NCBI GenBank assembly: GCA_022824545.1 | Contig: JAJDZR010000266.1 | Coordinates: 1-48,812, forward strand | Reading direction: 5' to 3' | Origin: Chloroflexota bacterium | GTDB taxonomy: Bacteria > Chloroflexota > UBA11872 > UBA12225 > JAJDUF01 | DNA: 48,812 bases | Shown here: positions 26,277 through 34,800 of the stretch, piece after piece | Numbering within the stretch: position 1 is the first letter of the stretch | Layout of the letters: the number at the start of each line of letters is the position of its first letter | The notes under the pieces: generated by a model | The model's database searches: none | What the model was told of the DNA's origin: nothing | Seen by the model: only the letters and a program-made list of their open reading frames with translations | Made by a program: the position numbers and the translations under genes

Positions 26277-28184
26277 ATGACACCATCGCCAGCTGCTGCG
26301 TATACCATCGGCACCGCCGGGCACGTTGACCACGGCAAGTCAACGTTGATTAACGCACTCACCGGCATTGACCCCGACCGGCTGCGTGAGGAAAAAGAGC
26401 GCGGCATGACGATTGATCTCGGCTTTGCCTGGTTGCAGCTACCGAGCGGCCGCGAGGTCAGCATCGTTGACGTGCCTGGGCACGAGCGTTTTGTCCACAA
26501 CATGCTGGCCGGCGTCGGCGGGATTGATGCCGCCCTGGTCGTCATCGCTGCCGACGAGGGGGTGATGCCGCAGACCCGCGAGCACGTTGCCATCCTCGAC
26601 CTGCTCGGCATCAGCCGGGCCGTCGTGGCCCTGACCAAATGCGACCTCGTGGACGAAGAGTGGCGCGAGTTGGTCCGCGAGGACCTCGCCGAGACCTTAG
26701 CTGGAACGGTGGTCGTCACGGCACCGGTGGCCGAGGTCTCGGCGACGCGGGGGCAGGGTCTCGATGCGCTGGTGGCGCAGTTGGAGCAGCTGCTCGCCGA
26801 TACGCCGCCGAAGCGTGACTTGGGGCATCCGCGCCTGCCCGTGGACCGCGTCTTTACGCTGGGCGGCTTTGGCACTGTCGTGACCGGGACGCTGCTGGAT
26901 GGCGCCATTGACCTCGGGCAAGAGTTGGAGATTCAGCCCGGCGGCCTGCGGACCCGTGCCCGCGGCCTGCAATCCCATCAGTCGAAAGTTGATCGCGCCG
27001 ACCCGGGTCGGCGCGTGGCGATCAATCTCGCCGGATTGGCGGTTGACGACCTGGAGCGCGGCGCCGTCGTCACGTCCCCCGACTGGCTACAGCCGACCCA
27101 GCGCCTTGATGCTCGCTTGCAGCTGGTGGCCGACGCGCCGCGTCCCCTCAAGGGCGGCACCGCCGTCGCGCTGCACATCGGCACCGCCGAGGTCGTCGGC
27201 AAAGTCCGCCTCCTCGACGCGCCGGTACTGGAGCCGGGCGCTCAGGGTTGGGTACAGCTCACCCTCCAGGCGCCGGTAGCGGCCCTGAAAGGCGACTTGT
27301 TCATCATCCGGCAGCTTTCTCCCGCCGTCACCTGGGGAGGAGGCGAGATCGTAGACGTGCGGCCGACGCAGCGGCATCGGCGCGGACGCCCGGAGGTGCT
27401 GACGGCGCTGGAAACCCTGGCTACCGGCGAGCCGGACGAGATCGTCTTGCAGACGCTGGCGCTCAGAGAGCCGCTCACGCCGCCGACCCTCGCCCGTGCG
27501 AGCGGTCTGGCAACGAGTGTCGCGCAGGCGGCGCTGACCCGTCTCCAGCAAGCGGGACAGGTCACGTCGCTCGGCGCGCTGCTGATGACGACGGGCGGCT
27601 GGGAACGGATACGTGAGCAGCTATTGAGCACCGTGCAGGCCTACCATCGGCAGTATCCGTTGCGGCGTGGGATGCCCCGCGAGGAGTTGCGGAGCCGTCG
27701 CCGGTTGCGGCCCCGCCAGTTTGCGGCCAGTTTGGACCGCCTGCTGGCGGCCGGTGAGCTGGTGGAAGAGGAGGCGCTGGTCCGGACCGCCGGCCATGTG
27801 GTGCGGCTCTCCCCGGCCGATGAAGCGACGGCCGCAGAGTTGCTCCGGCACTTGGCGGCCGCGCCGCGCTCGCCACCAGGTCTGGCCGAGCTACGTGGTA
27901 CATTGACCGGCCTCTCCGATGACCTGCTCGACGCTTTGGCCGCACAGGAGCGCGTTATTCGTGTGAGCCAAGACGTATGCTTCACGCCGGCAGCTTTTGA
28001 CGACATGACTGCCATGGTGGTCGCCTACCTGCGGGAGCACGGCAGCATCACGGTCGCCGCGGCCCGCGACCTCTTCGGCACGAGCCGCCGTTACGTGCTC
28101 GCCTTGCTGGAGCAGCTGGACCACCGGCGGGTCACACGGCGGGTTGGCGATGAGCGCGTCCTGCTACAACGCACGGAGGGGTAG
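26277..28184 (+). CDS. selB: Selenocysteine-specific translation elongation factor SelB
   Basis: 'YTIGTAGHVDHGKSTLINALTGIDPDRLREEKERGMTIDLGFAWLQLPSGREVSIVDVPGHERFVHNMLAGVGGIDAALVVIAADEGVMPQTREHVAILDLLGI' plus C-terminal winged-helix region 'MTAMVVAYLREHGSITVAAARDLFGTSRRYVLALLEQLDHRRVTRRVGDERVL'. Confidence 0.96.
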   Translation: MTPSPAAAYTIGTAGHVDHGKSTLINALTGIDPDRLREEKERGMTIDLGFAWLQLPSGREVSIVDVPGHERFVHNMLAGVGGIDAALVVIAADEGVMPQTREHVAILDLLGISRAVVALTKCDLVDEEWRELVREDLAETLAGTVVVTAPVAEVSATRGQGLDALVAQLEQLLADTPPKRDLGHPRLPVDRVFTLGGFGTVVTGTLLDGAIDLGQELEIQPGGLRTRARGLQSHQSKVDRADPGRRVAINLAGLAVDDLERGAVVTSPDWLQPTQRLDARLQLVADAPRPLKGGTAVALHIGTAEVVGKVRLLDAPVLEPGAQGWVQLTLQAPVAALKGDLFIIRQLSPAVTWGGGEIVDVRPTQRHRRGRPEVLTALETLATGEPDEIVLQTLALREPLTPPTLARASGLATSVAQAALTRLQQAGQVTSLGALLMTTGGWERIREQLLSTVQAYHRQYPLRRGMPREELRSRRRLRPRQFAASLDRLLAAGELVEEEALVRTAGHVVRLSPADEATAAELLRHLAAAPRSPPGLAELRGTLTGLSDDLLDALAAQERVIRVSQDVCFTPAAFDDMTAMVVAYLREHGSITVAAARDLFGTSRRYVLALLEQLDHRRVTRRVGDERVLLQRTEG

Positions 28185-28208
28185 CGGCATCGGACCGCGC
28201 CACGGCCA

Positions 28209-28706
28209 ATGGCTAGACCTACTCGCCGCCAGCAACGTCGCCGTCGTCCGAGCGGACGCTGGCGAGGTGGTCGCACTAAGGGCCGCGGCGGCACCGCCGT
28301 GCCGGGCGAGGATCTGCGGCATCCCTTCCGTATTACGGACCGTTTCGGGCCACGAGTGCAACTCGCCGCGGCGCTCGTCGCCTGGGTGACTGTTGGCGTC
28401 CTGATGTACGCCGTGGAGCCGGTCTCGACGCTCGTCATCGTCATTTTCTTGGCCTTGCTCTTCCTGGCGCTCGCGCTGACCGGCGCTCCGATCATCTACG
28501 GTCTCTCGCTGCGCTTTGCAACCTCGCCGCGGTCACGCGAGGACACGCTGCGCCGGTCTCTCCGCCAGGGCATCCTCGCCGCCGGCTTTGTCGTGGCCAA
28601 TGCCGTCCTGCTGCTCATCCATGCCCTGAGCTTCCTGACGGCACTGTTGACCCTCGGTGCGTTTGCGACGTTCGAGCTGATGCTGTTCGTGCGGAGCCGA
28701 TCTTGA
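28209..28706 (+). CDS. Hypothetical membrane protein (four TM segments)
   Basis: ORF following selB; basic N-terminus then hydrophobic segments 'VAWVTVGVLMYAV', 'LVIVIFLALLFLALAL', 'GILAAGFVVANAVLLLIHALSFLTALLTLGAFATFELMLFV'. Confidence 0.65.
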   Translation: MARPTRRQQRRRRPSGRWRGGRTKGRGGTAVPGEDLRHPFRITDRFGPRVQLAAALVAWVTVGVLMYAVEPVSTLVIVIFLALLFLALALTGAPIIYGLSLRFATSPRSREDTLRRSLRQGILAAGFVVANAVLLLIHALSFLTALLTLGAFATFELMLFVRSRS

Positions 28707-28836
28707 CGATAAGCTGCGGTCCGTCATTGTGGCTTCCGCCGCAAACCAGGAGCCGGAGGCTGGCCCCCCGCTCCGCTGGGAGACGGGGATTCCCACTTGC
28801 GCGGGAATGGCGACTTTTGCAAAGGTCTCCGCCGGG

Positions 28837-29628
28837 ATGATGGTGGTGCAATCCGACGATTCAGCCGATTTCGACCGCCTCGCGGTCTACTACGACCTCG
28901 AGCACCATGACATCACCGACGATCTGCCGGTGCTGACAGAGTTCGCGCGGGCATCGCCGGGGCCGATCCTGGAGCTGGCTTGCGGCACCGGTCGCGTGCT
29001 GCCGGCACTGGCGGCGGCCGGACAGCCGGTCGTGGGCCTCGACTACTCGAAGGCGATGCTACGGCGGGCACAGCGCCGCCTGACCGCAGAGGCGGTACCG
29101 GGCGCAGTATGGCTGCTGCGCGGCGATATGCGTGCGTTCCGACTGCGCGCCCGGTTCGGTCTCATCGTGGTGGCGTTCAACTCCTTCATGCACCTGACCA
29201 CGCAGCACGCTCAGGAGCAGGCGCTGCGGCTCATCGCGCGGCACTTGCGCCCCGACGGTCGGGTGATCGTGGACCTGTTCAATCCGGCCAGCACGCTCGA
29301 CGACGACAGCGAGGGCGTGCTGCTGCTTCACTGTCTCCACTATCTGCCGGAGCGGTCGGCCTACGTGCTGCACTTTCATACGCTGCGGACCGACCGCGCG
29401 GCACAGCTCGTGAGCGTGGACAGCTACTATGACGAGACCGCAGCCGATGGTACGATCAAGCGACACGTGGCGCCGTACCGGCTGCGCTACCTGCACCACG
29501 CGGAGATCGAGTTGCTGTGGCGGCGGGCCGGCTTGCATATCGAGGCGATCTACGGCGATTACGAGTTGGGACCGGCGGAAGACGACAGCCAGCGCCTCGT
29601 GGTCGTCGCCCGCAAAGAGCGCGGCTGA
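28837..29628 (+). CDS. Class I SAM-dependent methyltransferase
   Basis: 'FDRLAVYYDLEHHDITDDLPVLTEFARASPGPILELACGTGRVLPALAAAGQPVVGLDYSKAMLRRA'. ATG at 28837 preferred; the upstream ORF extension covers a dispersed repeat. Confidence 0.9.
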   Translation: MMVVQSDDSADFDRLAVYYDLEHHDITDDLPVLTEFARASPGPILELACGTGRVLPALAAAGQPVVGLDYSKAMLRRAQRRLTAEAVPGAVWLLRGDMRAFRLRARFGLIVVAFNSFMHLTTQHAQEQALRLIARHLRPDGRVIVDLFNPASTLDDDSEGVLLLHCLHYLPERSAYVLHFHTLRTDRAAQLVSVDSYYDETAADGTIKRHVAPYRLRYLHHAEIELLWRRAGLHIEAIYGDYELGPAEDDSQRLVVVARKERG

Positions 29629-29629
29629 T

Positions 29630-29657
29630 GGTCCGGCCCCATGGGTCCGGCCCCATG
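29630..29657. repeat. Perfect tandem duplication of a 14-mer (GGTCCGGCCCCATG x2)
   Basis: Read directly; lies between the methyltransferase stop and mobA ribosome-binding site. Confidence 0.9.
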
Positions 29658-29670
29658 ATGGAGGTCAGCG

Positions 29671-30357
29671 ATGCCAGCAGAGCCGGTGACGGGCATCATC
29701 CTCGCCGGGGGGAAGAGCCGCCGCCTGGGCAGAGACAAGACGAGGCTGCCGTGGCCGCCGCCGGCACCAGGACAGCCGACGGCGCCGGGTACCCCCACAC
29801 TCCTCGCCGTCACCGCCGGCCGGTTGGCGACTGTGTGCGCCGAGGTCGTGCTCGTCGGCTACCGTGCCGATGGCGACGCCAGGTCTGCACAATCGGATGG
29901 AATTATGAGGTGCAGACTTGGCACGCCACACCATCCCTTGCCTTACCGGACGGTGCCGGACGCTTACCCGGATTCCGGGAGCTTAGGTGGTATCTACTCC
30001 GGGCTGGCCGCTGCGGGCCGCTGGGCCTTCGCCATCGCCGCGGACATGCCCTTCCTGAACCTGGCGCTGGTGCGCTATATGCTTTCTCTACCGCGCCAGT
30101 GGGACGCGCTGGTGCCAGTCATCGCGGGGCGACCGGAGCCGCTGCACGCGCTGTATGGGCCGGCGTGCCTGACGGCCATGCGCGAGCGGATTAGAGCACG
30201 CCGGCTCAAGATCGCCGGATTCTTCGATGCCGTGCGCGTGTGCTATCTCGACGAGGCCACCGTGCGCCGCTTCGACCCCGAGTTGCGCTCCTTCTTCAAC
30301 ATCAACACTCCGGCGGACCTCGCACGAGCGCAGGCCATGCAGCGGGAAGAAAGCTGA
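29671..30357 (+). CDS. mobA: Molybdenum cofactor guanylyltransferase (MobA-like)
   Basis: 'TGIILAGGKSRRLGRDKTRLPW', 'VPDAYPDSGSLGGIYSGLAAAGRWAFAIAADMPFLNLALVRYML', 'EPLHALYGPACL', 'FFNINTPADLARAQ'. Confidence 0.9.
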   Translation: MPAEPVTGIILAGGKSRRLGRDKTRLPWPPPAPGQPTAPGTPTLLAVTAGRLATVCAEVVLVGYRADGDARSAQSDGIMRCRLGTPHHPLPYRTVPDAYPDSGSLGGIYSGLAAAGRWAFAIAADMPFLNLALVRYMLSLPRQWDALVPVIAGRPEPLHALYGPACLTAMRERIRARRLKIAGFFDAVRVCYLDEATVRRFDPELRSFFNINTPADLARAQAMQREES

Positions 30358-30408
30358 CCAGTGACAGGTTTTCGTATGGAGCTACCCACCCTCCGGCCGG
30401 CACCGCTA

Positions 30409-30963
30409 TCATTCCCCTTCCCTGAAGGGCAGGGGCCGGGGGGTAGGTCCCCTACCCGCCTCCCAGTCGCGGAGCACCTCGCGGTGTCCCTGGAAGGCAA
30501 TCCGTTGCGGCAGCGCACCGCGCCGGAAGAAAGCCGCCGCCATGGCATCGTCGCCGGCTTGCAACTCCCCGCCGGCAATCGTTGCCCGATAGACAAGCAG
30601 AATGGCGACGTTGCGCGGGTCGTCGTCGCCAAAGTAGGTGCCGACCAGTCCAGTGAGTGTCACGGTTAGGCCAACTTCTTCCAGTGCTTCGCGGATGGCA
30701 GTCTCGTCGGGGCGTTCGCCGTACTCCACGAAGCCGGCTGGGAGCATCCAGTGGCCTTGATATGGCTCGCCCTTCCGCTGCACGAGCAGCACGCCGTTGG
30801 CTGACTCGATCAGCACCGCGGCGCCGACGGCGTTTTTGGCGTAATACACCCAGCCGCAGGCCGCACAGACCGGTCGGACAACGCCTCCACGCTCCCGCTC
30901 ACCCAAAGGGGCGGCGCAGCGGGCGCAATACAGGGGCCGGCCAGGATCGGGAAACTGCGGCAT
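30409..30963 (-). CDS. NUDIX hydrolase with N-terminal zinc-ribbon-like segment
   Basis: 'YCARCAAPLGERERGGVVRPVCAACG' zinc ribbon; Nudix box 'GFVEYGERPDETAIREALEEVGL'. C-terminus is encoded by a dispersed repeat. Confidence 0.92.
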   Translation of the reverse strand: MPQFPDPGRPLYCARCAAPLGERERGGVVRPVCAACGWVYYAKNAVGAAVLIESANGVLLVQRKGEPYQGHWMLPAGFVEYGERPDETAIREALEEVGLTVTLTGLVGTYFGDDDPRNVAILLVYRATIAGGELQAGDDAMAAAFFRRGALPQRIAFQGHREVLRDWEAGRGPTPRPLPFREGE

Positions 30964-31067
30964 CTAGGACCTCCTACACCTCCACAGCGCGTGCGTAGAA
31001 TACCGGAGACAATCTGTGGGTACACTGAGGTCTGAATTCACGTAGCAGACTGGGCAAGGAGAACGCC

Positions 31068-31274
31068 ATGGCTACAGAGACTGCGCTTGCTTGGGTAGCT
31101 GACTTCAAGGCGAAAGCTGCCCAGCCATACACAGCGGCAGAACTGACGAGACTCCGGGCGTGGGCAGAAACGGTTGATCGGGTCAACGCTACAAAGCAAT
31201 GGCCCCCCGGCACACTGCAGGGCCTGCTGGATAAAGCGCGGGCAGAAGATAATAAGCGGTATGAATGGCATTGA
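31068..31274 (+). CDS. Hypothetical small protein
   Basis: 68-aa ORF with a strong SD (AAGGAG) 6 nt upstream of the ATG. Confidence 0.55.
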   Translation: MATETALAWVADFKAKAAQPYTAAELTRLRAWAETVDRVNATKQWPPGTLQGLLDKARAEDNKRYEWH

Positions 31275-31406
31275 ACCGCATCCCCCACTGGTCCCCCGAC
31301 TAGGGTAGGGTTTCCTGCTGCGGACAAAAAGCGCCGGCCGCCCCTCTACGGCGCGCGGCGCGTACACTATAATCCCCTGTACCCATCGCCCGGCCCCGAG
31401 ACCATC

Positions 31407-32165
31407 ATGACCACCACGGCAGCCGCGCCCGCTTCTCCCACCACGCGGCCCTATCACCAACAGGGCGAGATTGACTACGTCCGCCTTGACTACGATCCCG
31501 ACGAACCGGTCCTGAAGCCTGATGCGATGCAACAAAACCTCCCTCTCCTTGCTATCTATCAGTTGCTTGCCGCCCACTTTGCCGATTTCCACCGCCGCCC
31601 CGACGTCTTTCTCGATGTCAACACGATCCTCTGCTACGACCCTCGCAACCTCAACGTGCGCGTCTCCCCGGACGTGTATCTGGCCTTTGGGGTGGACGCG
31701 CACGCCATTCGGCGACGCAAGCTCTATCTGTCCTGGGAAGTGGGTAAGCCGCCCGATTGGGTGCTGGAGGTGGCTTCATCAAGCACCGGGGCGGAGGACA
31801 TAGATCGGAAGCGGGCGATCTATGCGCGCATTGGCGTGCCGGAATACTGGCGCTTCGATCCGCAGGATGGCGGGCATCACGGGGCAAAGCTGGCCGGGGA
31901 CCGACTGGTGGGCGGCAAGTATCGGCCCATCGCGCTGACCTCGGCGCCGGACGGCATCCTGAAGGGGTACAGCCCAGTGTTGGGGCTGAGTCTGTGCTGG
32001 GATAATAACTGGCCGCGGTTGTACGACCCGGTGGCGAACAGCTACCTGGAGACCTGGCAGCAGGAGCGGGCGGCGCGGCAGGTGGAGCGGGCGGGGCGGC
32101 TGGCGGCCGAGGCACGCATCCGGCAGTTGGAGGCGGAGCTGCGTCGTCGGCAAGCGGATCGCTGA
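31407..32165 (+). CDS. Uma2 family (DUF820) putative endonuclease with C-terminal coiled coil
   Basis: 'SPDVYLAFGVDAHAIRRRKLYLSWEVGKPPDWVLEVASSSTGAEDIDRKRAIYARIGVPEYWRFDPQ' is characteristic. Confidence 0.9.
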   Translation: MTTTAAAPASPTTRPYHQQGEIDYVRLDYDPDEPVLKPDAMQQNLPLLAIYQLLAAHFADFHRRPDVFLDVNTILCYDPRNLNVRVSPDVYLAFGVDAHAIRRRKLYLSWEVGKPPDWVLEVASSSTGAEDIDRKRAIYARIGVPEYWRFDPQDGGHHGAKLAGDRLVGGKYRPIALTSAPDGILKGYSPVLGLSLCWDNNWPRLYDPVANSYLETWQQERAARQVERAGRLAAEARIRQLEAELRRRQADR

Positions 32166-32216
32166 CCGTTAGCTTTGGGCCGGCATGACGGGGGCCGAGG
32201 GGCTGCGAATAGCCCT

Positions 32217-32270
32217 GGATTCCGGCCCCGTATCGGGGTACGGGACATGCTTACGCCGGAATGACGAGCG
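32217..32270. repeat. Dispersed palindromic repeat copy between convergent genes
   Basis: GGATTCCGGCCCCGTATCGGGGTACGGGACATGCTTACGCCGGAATGACGAG; terminal ATTCCGG/CCGGAAT arms and inner CCCCGTATCGGGG. Confidence 0.65.
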
Positions 32271-32337
32271 CTTGGGCGCGATTTATCGCCCCCCTACACA
32301 AAAAACTACCCTTGTCAGGGACGAGGGTTGTGCCCAG

Positions 32338-33285
32338 CTAGAAACCGGCTGCTTTGTCCACGACGTTGCGGAGCGGCACCCCGGCGACAAGGCGCCGCAG
32401 ATTGTCGGCGAGCACACCGATGCGGCGATCCTCGTCGTTATCGTCAACGCCCGCGACATGCGGCGTCATCAGCACGTTATCGAAGCCCCAGAGTGGGTGG
32501 TCGGCGGGCAGCGGCTCCTGCTCGTACACGTCGAGGGCAGCGCCGGCGAGATGCCCGGAGCGCAGCGCCGCAACGAGCGCATCGAGTTGCACCACCTTGC
32601 CGCGCCCGATGTTGATGAAGTAGGCGCCGGCTTGCATCTGGGCAAAGCGTGCGGCGTCGAACAGACCGCGTGTCCCCGGTGTCTCCGGCACGCAGACGGC
32701 CACGATGTCGGCTTGCCCTAGGAGGTCGGCCAGCCGGTCGGGCGTCCACAGAGCTTCGACCTCCGGTGGACACTCCTCGCGCCGCGCGTCTACGGCGAGA
32801 ATACGCAGCCCGAATCCGGCGGCACGTTTGGCCACGCCGTAGCCGATGCCGCCCAGCCCCACGATACCGAGGGTCCGGGCGGCGAGCTGGAACGCGGTGG
32901 TGCCCGCGCGGTGGCGCCAGGTGTGTTGCCGCTGTGCTGCCCAATAACGGGGCATGTCCCGCGCAAAACAAAGGATGAAGCACAGGACGTGGTCCGGAAT
33001 CGTGTCGTAGAAGATGCCGCGCATATTGGTCACGACGACCGGATGGGCGATCAGCTCGGCAAAGAAGTAGCTCTCCAGGCCGGCCATCGGCGTCTGAATC
33101 CAGCGCAGTTGGCGCGCCGCGTGCAGCATCGCCGGAGTGATTTGGCCGTAGAACGCCTCGGCGTCCGCGATCTCGCGCACGGCAACGCCGGCGTCGCTCG
33201 TCACCGCAATGTCCGCCTCCGGTGCGACCTGCTTCAACTGTTCCGGCCATGAGGCCGGGATATCGCCGTATAGCAGTAGCTTCAT
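32338..33285 (-). CDS. D-2-hydroxyacid dehydrogenase (NAD-binding)
   Basis: 'TLGIVGLGGIGYGVAKRAAGFGLRILAVDARR', 'GAYFINIGRGKVVQLDALVAALRSGHLAGAALDVYEQEPLPADHPLWGFDNVLMTPHVAG'. ATG 33285 overlaps the upstream UDG stop; the ORF track start at 33651 is an extension. Confidence 0.92.
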   Translation of the reverse strand: MKLLLYGDIPASWPEQLKQVAPEADIAVTSDAGVAVREIADAEAFYGQITPAMLHAARQLRWIQTPMAGLESYFFAELIAHPVVVTNMRGIFYDTIPDHVLCFILCFARDMPRYWAAQRQHTWRHRAGTTAFQLAARTLGIVGLGGIGYGVAKRAAGFGLRILAVDARREECPPEVEALWTPDRLADLLGQADIVAVCVPETPGTRGLFDAARFAQMQAGAYFINIGRGKVVQLDALVAALRSGHLAGAALDVYEQEPLPADHPLWGFDNVLMTPHVAGVDDNDEDRRIGVLADNLRRLVAGVPLRNVVDKAAGF

Positions 33286-33962
33286 GTCAATCCCCCTCTC
33301 TCTGTCGCTCCGGGAGCCGCCGCAGTGTCCTCGACGAGGCTGCTGTCCCGCAGCAACTCGAGCGCCTGTGTGAGCAGTGCCTGGTGGCGGGGTTGGTTTA
33401 GCCAGGTGCTGGCGCCCGACGGGTGCGGCAGTGGGAACCATTGCCGCTCGTCGCGCTCGAAGCTCCGGCCAACCGCGTCTGCCAGCCGCACCTTGCCCAG
33501 AAAGGTCTCGATGGCGAGCCGGCCGACGAGGATGACCAAGCGCGGGTTGACGAGCCGTACCTGCCGCTCCAGAAATGACCGGCACAGCGCCCGCTCGGCG
33601 GCCGACGGGAGACGATCCCCGTGTCCCCCGGCGCTGGGGCCAGGGTAGCACTTGGTCACAGCGGTCATGTAGACCTGCCGCCGGAAAGAGTGCTCATCTA
33701 TCCCAATGCGCTCCAGCCAAGCAAACAGCCGGCGCCCGGCCGGCCCCATGAACGGCTGCCCACCGGCGGCTTCTTGGCGTCCCGGTGCTTGACCGATGAG
33801 TATGGCCCGCCCCGGCAGTGGATTGTGCCGCCCAAGTGAGTCGTGGCTACTGAGAATGGGCCGACCCTGAATGGGGTAGCCGGCCGCCGCGCAGCGCCGG
33901 CAAGACGCGATCTCGCTATGCAGCGCGTCAAGCGTGTCGTCGTGGGCGGCTATAGCAGCCAT
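33282..33962 (-). CDS. Uracil-DNA glycosylase superfamily protein (family 4/5-like)
   Basis: 'ILIGQAPGRQEAAGGQPFMGPAGRRLFAWLERIGI', 'TAVTKCYPG', 'LPHPSGASTWLNQPRHQALL'; Cys-rich N-terminus 'EIASCRRCAAAGYPI'. Confidence 0.88.
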   Translation of the reverse strand: MAAIAAHDDTLDALHSEIASCRRCAAAGYPIQGRPILSSHDSLGRHNPLPGRAILIGQAPGRQEAAGGQPFMGPAGRRLFAWLERIGIDEHSFRRQVYMTAVTKCYPGPSAGGHGDRLPSAAERALCRSFLERQVRLVNPRLVILVGRLAIETFLGKVRLADAVGRSFERDERQWFPLPHPSGASTWLNQPRHQALLTQALELLRDSSLVEDTAAAPGATERGGLT

Positions 33963-34058
33963 ACTCGGTATTCATCCTCAGTCGCGCCTCGCACTCCGCG
34001 GCATGGCTGTGTGTGCCGGCTAGGACCGACTCGCGGCGCCGTCCTGCTGCGGTTCAGC

Positions 34059-34265
34059 CTACCGGCGCAGCCGGCGGTAGAGGTGTAAGAGCAATGAGGA
34101 GCCGGTGAGCATGGTACCCGGGATCACCCCGGAGAGGTGCCATGCAAGATGGATGGGAAACGGCAGCCACGGGTCCAGACCGATCAGGAGGAATCCGAAG
34201 TATGGTATCCAGGCCAGCCCGCCCCAGATAATCAGTGCCACACCCAAACGATAGCGCGTTATCAT
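34059..34265 (-). CDS. Small membrane protein (two TM segments)
   Basis: 68-aa hydrophobic ORF 'MITRYRLGVALIIWGGLAWIPYFGFLLIGLDPWLPFPIHLAWHLSGVIPGTMLTGSSLLLHLYRRLRR'. Confidence 0.6.
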   Translation of the reverse strand: MITRYRLGVALIIWGGLAWIPYFGFLLIGLDPWLPFPIHLAWHLSGVIPGTMLTGSSLLLHLYRRLRR

Positions 34266-34351
34266 CCTGCTTTACCCATGCTCGTAGAGTCTAGCCGCAG
34301 AACGGCTTGAGGCAGATGCCCAGACCATTCTACCCGATGGTCAGGATGGAC

Positions 34352-34786
34352 CTACTCTACGGTGAGCGTTCCGCGCATACCGGCCGCCTCGTAACCGGGT
34401 AAGGTGGATACGAAATCGTAGGTCCCTGGGGTCGAGGCTTGCACGGTGAGCGCGAGGCTCTGTCCCCGCTCCGCGTATATGTAGACCTGGCCCCGTACCC
34501 ACTCCCCTTGAAGCTGCTGCACCTGGACTTCCAGTTGCTCGACACTGATGTCATGCGCTAGTACACCGTCGTTCTGCAAGACGATCCGGACCGGCTGATC
34601 GCGCGGAATGGTGACGTGCTGTGGCTCGTAGCGGAGGTCGAGAGCACGGATCGTTACCGTCGGTAGCGCCGGCTCGGTGTCCGCACAGCCAGCAAGTAGC
34701 GCGAGCAGCAGGAGCGTCACCGGCGCCAGCAACCGTGCCGCCGGAGGCCATAAGCCGTCTAGCCGTCGGAAGGAGAGGGATGGCAT
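34352..34786 (-). CDS. Cupredoxin-domain lipoprotein
   Basis: Lipobox 'LLALLAGC'; 'LRYEPQHVTIPRDQPVRIVLQNDGVLAHDISVEQL...TPGTYDFVSTLPGYEAAGMRGTLTVE'. ATG at 34786 preferred. Confidence 0.8.
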   Translation of the reverse strand: MPSLSFRRLDGLWPPAARLLAPVTLLLLALLAGCADTEPALPTVTIRALDLRYEPQHVTIPRDQPVRIVLQNDGVLAHDISVEQLEVQVQQLQGEWVRGQVYIYAERGQSLALTVQASTPGTYDFVSTLPGYEAAGMRGTLTVE

Positions 34787-34800
34787 GAGTGAGCCTGACA

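Noticed and set aside
33286-33651. N-terminal extension of the D-2-hydroxyacid dehydrogenase ORF
   Set aside because: Overlaps the UDG gene; the dehydrogenase fold starts at MKLLLYGDIP (33285).
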